Source of the DNA: Pseudomonas viridiflava
GTDB lineage: Bacteria; Pseudomonadota; Gammaproteobacteria; Pseudomonadales; Pseudomonadaceae
Reading direction: 5' to 3'
DNA: 64,000 bases
NCBI RefSeq assembly: GCF_900582625.1
Contig: NZ_UTIQ01000327.1
Span: 620,001 to 684,000, forward strand
The notes under the pieces were generated by a model, which was given only the letters and a program-made list of their open reading frames with translations, ran no database searches and had not been told where the DNA came from. Made by a program: the position numbers and the translations under genes. Shown here one piece after another: positions 59,702 through 64,000 of this stretch (within the stretch, counting starts at the first letter, position 1; every line of letters begins with the position of its first letter).

Positions 59702-60386
59702 ATTCACTCGCCCCTAGCGTTGGTCGAGCGTCGCGCGATTCCAACCAGGCGCGCAGCTCGGAAAAATGTTCGATCTTCAGTCGCGGACCACACTGACTCA
59801 GCGTTTCCAGCGTTTGCGCACCGTACCCAACAGCCACCGAATCCATACCAGCCCGGCGCGCCATTTCCAGGTCAAAAACCGAATCGCCGACCATCAAGGC
59901 GCGCTCCGGCGGCACACCGCAAAACGCAAGAATCTGTTCCAGCATCAGCGGCTCCGGCTTGCTCGCGGTTTCGTCGGCGCAGCGGGTGATGTCGAAAAAC
60001 TCGCTCCAACCTTGATCGGCCAGCACACGGTCAAGGCCGTGCCGCCCTTTCCCTGTCGCTACCGCCAGTTGATACCCGGCCTCACGAAACGCCGTCATCG
60101 CCTCCGCCACGCCGGGAAACAGCGCAGACGGGGTGGCTTCAAGTTTCAGATAGTGCTCGCTGTAAGACCGGCAATAGCGGTGGGCCAATTCTGCATCGTG
60201 CAAATCGGGATACAGCGCCACCACCACTTCAGGCAACCCCAAGCCAATGATGGCCTTCAACTCGGTGTCGCTGCGCGGCGGCAAATCACAATCGCGAGCC
60301 GCCTGGTGCAGCGCCGCCACGATACGACCGATGGAATTAACCAGAGTGCCGTCCCAGTCGAAGATCAGCAGCTGGTAATCAGACAC
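59682..60386 (-). CDS. HAD-superfamily phosphatase (Gph-like)
   Basis: A 234-residue HAD hydrolase with motif I IFDWDGTLVNS, motif II VATGK and motif IV MVGDSVFDLEMARRAG. A helical cap follows motif I, as in phosphoglycolate phosphatases and related enzymes; the substrate is not known. It overlaps rluC by eight bases upstream and sppA downstream, forming a rluC-HAD-sppA unit. Confidence 0.93.
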   Translation of the reverse strand: MSDYQLLIFDWDGTLVNSIGRIVAALHQAARDCDLPPRSDTELKAIIGLGLPEVVVALYPDLHDAELAHRYCRSYSEHYLKLEATPSALFPGVAEAMTAFREAGYQLAVATGKGRHGLDRVLADQGWSEFFDITRCADETASKPEPLMLEQILAFCGVPPERALMVGDSVFDLEMARRAGMDSVAVGYGAQTLETLSQCGPRLKIEHFSELRAWLESRDARPTLGASEYVERVE

Positions 60387-61344
60387 TCAAACGCTCCACG
60401 GTTTTGCGCCACATATCATCAACCGGCGCTTCAAGCTTCAACACGCTGCCCTCGGGCAGCGGCACGTGCAATTCATAGGCGTGTAAGAACAGACGCTTCC
60501 CACCCAAATCACGGATCTCGCGGGTGAAATCGTCGTCGCCATATTTGGAGTCGCCTGCGATGCAATGCCCGGCATGTTTGGCATGCACGCGAATCTGGTG
60601 GGTACGGCCAGTTACAGGCTTGGCTTCCACCAACGTGGCGAATTCGCCGAAGCGGCGCAGCACGCGGAACAGCGTCAGCGCCTCTTTCCCTTCTTCGTTG
60701 ATTTCCACCATGCGCTCACCGGAACGCAGGTTGCTCTTGAGCAGCGGCGCATTCACTTGCTTCTTCGCGGTCGCCCAATGCCCGCGCACCAACGCCATGT
60801 AACGCTTGTCGACGCCGTCTTTGCGCAGCGCCTCATGCAGATGGCGCAGCATGCTGCGTTTTTTGGCAATCATCAGCAGGCCAGAGGTGTCACGGTCCAG
60901 CCGGTGCACCAACTCAAGATCCTTACAGTCGGGGCGCAACTGGCGGAAGGCCTCGATCACCCCGTAATTCAAGCCGCTGCCGCCGTGAACGGCGATGCCG
61001 GCCGGCTTGTTAATCACGATCAGGGCTTTGTCTTCGAACACAATCGACGCTTCCAGGCGCTGCAGCAGCCCCTGCGCCAGCGGCACTTCTTCATCAGGCT
61101 CGGACAAGCGCAAAGGCGGCACGCGAACGATGTCGCCTGCCTGCAATTTGTATTCGGGTTTGATCCTTCCTTTATTCACGCGAACTTCGCCTTTACGCAA
61201 AATTCGGTAAATCAAGGTTTTCGGCACTCCTTTGAGGCGAGTGCGCAGAAAGTTATCGATTCGCTGACCGGCAAGTTCCGGTTCAACCTCGAGCAGCTGG
61301 ACGCCGGAGGTCGGAGGGGTGGGTTCTGTCATGGCCGCGATCAT
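60379..61344 (-). CDS. rluC: 23S rRNA pseudouridine synthase RluC
   Basis: A 321-residue enzyme modifying 23S rRNA positions 955, 2504 and 2580. An S4 RNA-binding domain (about residues 20-75, GQRIDNFLRTRLKGVPKTLIYRILRKGEVRVNKGR) precedes the catalytic domain with LVHRLDRDTSGLLMIAK (catalytic Asp). GRTHQIRVHAKHAGH is conserved. It is divergent from rne, the classical rluC/rne arrangement. Confidence 0.95.
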   Translation of the reverse strand: MIAAMTEPTPPTSGVQLLEVEPELAGQRIDNFLRTRLKGVPKTLIYRILRKGEVRVNKGRIKPEYKLQAGDIVRVPPLRLSEPDEEVPLAQGLLQRLEASIVFEDKALIVINKPAGIAVHGGSGLNYGVIEAFRQLRPDCKDLELVHRLDRDTSGLLMIAKKRSMLRHLHEALRKDGVDKRYMALVRGHWATAKKQVNAPLLKSNLRSGERMVEINEEGKEALTLFRVLRRFGEFATLVEAKPVTGRTHQIRVHAKHAGHCIAGDSKYGDDDFTREIRDLGGKRLFLHAYELHVPLPEGSVLKLEAPVDDMWRKTVERLSV

Positions 61345-61361
61345 AACAATTTTTTATTGAT

Positions 61362-61390
61362 TTGAAGCACTTAATCATTGCTGCTATAGT
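61362..61390 (+). promoter_or_regulatory. Putative rne promoter
   Basis: TTGAAG (61362-61367) N17 TATAGT (61385-61390). It implies a start point near 61397 and a leader of about 505 nt before rne. Confidence 0.6.
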
Positions 61391-61396
61391 CCCGAA

Positions 61397-61902
61397 CGCC
61401 GCCAAAAGCGGCCCGGTTGCGGATGTTTGCCCACCTTTGCAAGCCCCTCCCGTGTGCAACGTAATTCTGGACGTAAGGCCGTCCCACGGAATATTCAAAG
61501 ATAGATGGCTGAAAAGGGCCACGAATATTCCGGAAATAACGCCTTGAGCCATGACGCGCTAACTACCCTCGGGGAAGTTAGCGGTAAATGCCAACCCGCT
61601 GCAGATTCTGCGAGCGGCACCCGATTTTCAGCGATACGTGTAGGGTGGAGATGCACAACCTCGGACTGCGTAGCTTTAGAAGACGTGTTATTTCGTCCGC
61701 TACCGATGGTTGATTCCTCCTCCTGACCAAGTGCTTGTTTCACAACAGCAAGCAGGAGACGTCTGTCGCCACCCCGGCCCCGTTGGCCGGCGTTGTTAGA
61801 CATGGAACGACTTACAACCGTTTCTGACGAGCCCTGACACCGACCCTGAGAGTCGTGTGTGCCGAACGCCGTTTCCGGCAGCCCGGAAACCGACGGTACT
61901 AC
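61397..61902 (+). promoter_or_regulatory. Long 5' leader of rne
   Basis: No convincing gene lies here; a 73-codon frame at 61505-61726 looks spurious. Hairpin-forming segments include GCTAACT...AGTTAGC near 61558-61583 and GTTTCCGG...CCGGAAAC just before the gene. In E. coli the rne leader mediates feedback by RNase E cleavage; a similar role here is inference. Confidence 0.55.
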
Positions 61903-64000
61903 ATGAAAAGAATGCTGATTAACGCGACTCAACCTGAAGAGTTGCGTGTCGCACTGGTAGATGGTCAGAAACTCTACGACCTCGATATTGAATCGGGCGC
62001 TCGTGAGCAGAAAAAGGCCAACATCTACAAAGGCAAAATCACCCGCATCGAACCTAGCCTTGAAGCCGCTTTTGTTGATTTCGGCTCCGAGCGCCACGGT
62101 TTCTTGCCCCTCAAAGAAATTTCCCGCGAATACTTCAAGAAAGCACCTGAAGGCCGCGTCAACATTAAAGAAGTGTTGAGCGAAGGCCAGGAAGTTATCG
62201 TTCAAGTTGAAAAAGAAGAACGTGGCAACAAGGGCGCCGCCCTCACCACGTTTATCAGCCTGGCCGGTCGTTATCTGGTGCTGATGCCGAACAACCCGCG
62301 TGCCGGTGGCATCTCGCGCCGCATCGAAGGCGAAGAGCGCAACGAACTGCGTGAAGCCTTGAACGGTCTGGTCGCGCCAAGCGACATGGGCCTGATCGTG
62401 CGCACTGCCGGGCTTGGCCGCAGCAGCGAAGAAATGCAGTGGGACCTCGATTACCTGCTGCAACTGTGGAGCGCGATCAAAGAAGCATCGCTGGACCGCT
62501 CCGCTCCATTCCTGATCTACCAGGAAAGCAACGTCATCATTCGCGCCATCCGCGACTACCTGCGCCAGGACATCGGCGAAGTATTGGTCGACAGCGTCGA
62601 AGCCCAGGAAGAAGCCCTCAGCTTCATCCGCCAGGTGATGCCGCAGTACGCCAGCAAGATCAAGCTGTACGAAGACAGCGTACCGCTGTTCAACCGTTTC
62701 CAGATCGAAAGCCAGATCGAAACCGCCTTCCAGCGTGAAGTGAAGTTGCCGTCCGGCGGCTCCATCGTCATCGATCCAACCGAAGCCCTGGTGTCCATCG
62801 ACATCAACTCGGCGCGCGCCACCAAAGGCAGCGACATCGAAGAAACCGCGCTGCAAACCAACCTTGAAGCCGCTGAAGAAATCGCGCGCCAACTGCGCCT
62901 GCGTGATATCGGCGGCCTGATCGTTATCGACTTCATCGACATGACGCCTGCGAAAAATCAGCGCGCTGTGGAAGAGAAAGTCCGCGAAAGCCTCGAAGCA
63001 GATCGCGCCCGTGTTCAAGTGGGTCGCATCTCGCGCTTCGGTCTGCTGGAAATGTCCCGTCAGCGTCTGCGCCCTTCCCTTGCCGAAGGCAGCGGTATCG
63101 TCTGCCCGCGTTGCAACGGTCAAGGCATCATCCGTGACGTTGAGTCGCTGTCGCTGGCAATTCTGCGCCTGATCGAAGAAGAAGCTCTGAAAGACCGCAC
63201 CGCCGAAGTTCGCGCTCAAGTGCCGATTCCGGTTGCTGCGTTCCTGCTTAACGAGAAGCGCAACTCGATTACCAAAATCGAACTGCGTACTCGCGCCCGC
63301 ATCGTGATTCTGCCGAACGACCATCTGGAAACGCCGCACTTCGAAGTGCAGCGAATCCGTGACGATAGCCCTGAAGCTCAGACCTCCCAGTCGAGCTACG
63401 AAATGGCTGCCGCCGAAGTGGAAGAAGTCGCGCAAACAGCTGCGACTCGCACCCTGGTTCGCCAGGAAGCCGCCATCAAGGCCACCCCGCAACGCGCCGC
63501 ACCGACGCCTGTCGCTACCGAGCAACCGGTTGCCGCCGCTGAACCAAGCCTGTTCCGTGGCCTGGTGAAGTCGCTGGTCAGCCTGTTCGCCGGCAAGGAA
63601 GAAGAAAAGCCGGTCGTTGTCGAGAAGAAAACCACTGGCGACCGCCCTCAGCGCAGCGATGAGCGTCGCAACGGTCGTCAGCAGAACCGCAACCGTGGCG
63701 GCCGTCGTGACGAAGAGCGCAAGCCGCGCGAAGACCGTGGTCCACGCGAAGAACGTGCACCGCGCGAACCGCGTGAAGAACGTGCTCCTCGTGAAGCCCG
63801 CGAGCCGCGCGAACCGCGTGACGACCAGGCTCCCCGTGAAGAGCGCGCACCTCGCGCCCCGCGTGAAGAGCGCAAACCGCGTGAGCCACGTGCACCGCGT
63901 GAAGACCGCGCCCCACGTGAAGATCGCCCACAACGCGAACTGCGTGAGCCGTTGGACGCACAAGGTCAGGAAACGCCAAGCGAAGAGCGAGTTGAGCGCA
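61903..64000 (+). CDS. rne: Ribonuclease E, N-terminal 699 codons (gene runs off the window)
   Basis: This membrane-associated endonuclease starts decay of most mRNAs and processes rRNA and tRNA. The catalytic half is complete: S1 domain (GKITRIEPSLEAAFVDFGSERHGFL), DNase-I-like metal site (VSIDINSARATKGSD and GGLIVIDFIDM), and zinc link CPRCNGQG. After it come a short amphipathic segment LFRGLVKSLVSLFAGK, probably the membrane anchor, and an Arg/Glu/Pro-rich region of degenerate PREERAPRE-type repeats for RNA and partner binding. The C terminus is outside. Confidence 0.96.
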   Translation, partial: MKRMLINATQPEELRVALVDGQKLYDLDIESGAREQKKANIYKGKITRIEPSLEAAFVDFGSERHGFLPLKEISREYFKKAPEGRVNIKEVLSEGQEVIVQVEKEERGNKGAALTTFISLAGRYLVLMPNNPRAGGISRRIEGEERNELREALNGLVAPSDMGLIVRTAGLGRSSEEMQWDLDYLLQLWSAIKEASLDRSAPFLIYQESNVIIRAIRDYLRQDIGEVLVDSVEAQEEALSFIRQVMPQYASKIKLYEDSVPLFNRFQIESQIETAFQREVKLPSGGSIVIDPTEALVSIDINSARATKGSDIEETALQTNLEAAEEIARQLRLRDIGGLIVIDFIDMTPAKNQRAVEEKVRESLEADRARVQVGRISRFGLLEMSRQRLRPSLAEGSGIVCPRCNGQGIIRDVESLSLAILRLIEEEALKDRTAEVRAQVPIPVAAFLLNEKRNSITKIELRTRARIVILPNDHLETPHFEVQRIRDDSPEAQTSQSSYEMAAAEVEEVAQTAATRTLVRQEAAIKATPQRAAPTPVATEQPVAAAEPSLFRGLVKSLVSLFAGKEEEKPVVVEKKTTGDRPQRSDERRNGRQQNRNRGGRRDEERKPREDRGPREERAPREPREERAPREAREPREPRDDQAPREERAPRAPREERKPREPRAPREDRAPREDRPQRELREPLDAQGQETPSEERVER

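Noticed and set aside
61505..61726. 73-codon frame in the rne leader
   Set aside because: No ribosome site; atypical composition; better explained as structured untranslated RNA.
61495..63963. 822-codon open frame antisense to rne
   Set aside because: It mirrors the strongly biased codon use of rne; its composition (Phe/Ala/Arg/Thr-rich, repeated FTRFAR) is the shadow of the Glu/Arg repeats, and it has no domain character.

Overview
The window looks like chromosomal DNA of a Pseudomonas species, probably of the fluorescens/putida side of the genus. Reasons: GC-rich coding sequence, Pseudomonas-type intergenic palindromes (REP-like elements), and gene order that I recall from P. aeruginosa PAO1 (smc-gntR-alkB2-xdhAB-xdhC-guaD...puuD; murB-ptpA-kdsB-lpxK-exbDB-comEC; etfAB/ETF-QO...tatD-pilZ-holB-tmk-mltG-pabC-fabF-acpP-fabG-fabD-plsX-rpmF...rluC/rne). 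Species and synteny statements rest on memory, not on a search. No prophage, insertion sequence, CRISPR array, tRNA or rRNA was seen.

Layout. 1-1243: 5' end of smc and a GntR/FCD regulator. 1557-4508: alkane hydroxylase and a lipid A phosphoethanolamine transferase. 4867-20371: an almost complete purine-to-glyoxylate catabolic region. It holds xdhA, xdhB, a coupled 55-codon reading frame, xdhC, guaD, a GntR regulator, an AzgA-type purine permease, a LysE-type exporter, hiuH, puuE, uraD, alc, allA and the cytochrome-fused urate hydroxylase puuD. 20559-28165: envelope, LPS and competence genes (murB, ptpA, kdsB, a Trm112-like gene, lpxK, exbD, exbB, comEC, DUF2062). 28228-32095: an operon of a vWA-domain lipoprotein, an ECF sigma factor, a membrane anti-sigma-like protein and a Pro-rich lipoprotein. 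32269-36053: a MocR regulator and an SBP/DUF4398/OmpA operon. 36100-40756: a PlaF-like lipase and the ETF/ETF-QO electron-transfer module. 41088-47164: DUF1285, DUF4823, MFS+MarR, moaA, TetR and a class V aminotransferase. 47254-47372: a structured small RNA that fits RgsA. 47914-57943: tatD, pilZ, holB, tmk, mltG, pabC and the fatty-acid/phospholipid cluster fabF-acpP-fabG-fabD-plsX-rpmF-yceD. 58049-64000: maf, sppA, a HAD phosphatase, rluC and the start of rne.

How the genes work together. In the purine region guanine is deaminated to xanthine, which XdhAB (with XdhC loading the Mo cofactor) oxidises to urate. PuuD, HiuH and UraD turn urate into allantoin, and PuuE, Alc and AllA take allantoin to glyoxylate plus urea. 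Two shared DNA motifs tie the region together. TTGTAYACAA lies at the gntR, permease, hiuH and puuE promoters and overlaps core promoter elements. TGACCAAAGAGTCAA lies upstream of both xdhA and the permease.

The features least explained by ordinary gene content are: a ~115-nt dispersed element present three times whose outer stem changes sequence but keeps pairing; a 42-bp x 6 minisatellite followed by a GGCAGA tract, lying between one copy of that element and a REP; the small frame between xdhB and xdhC; the vWA-ECF-anti-sigma operon; and a near-leaderless promoter for the yceD-rpmF-plsX unit.
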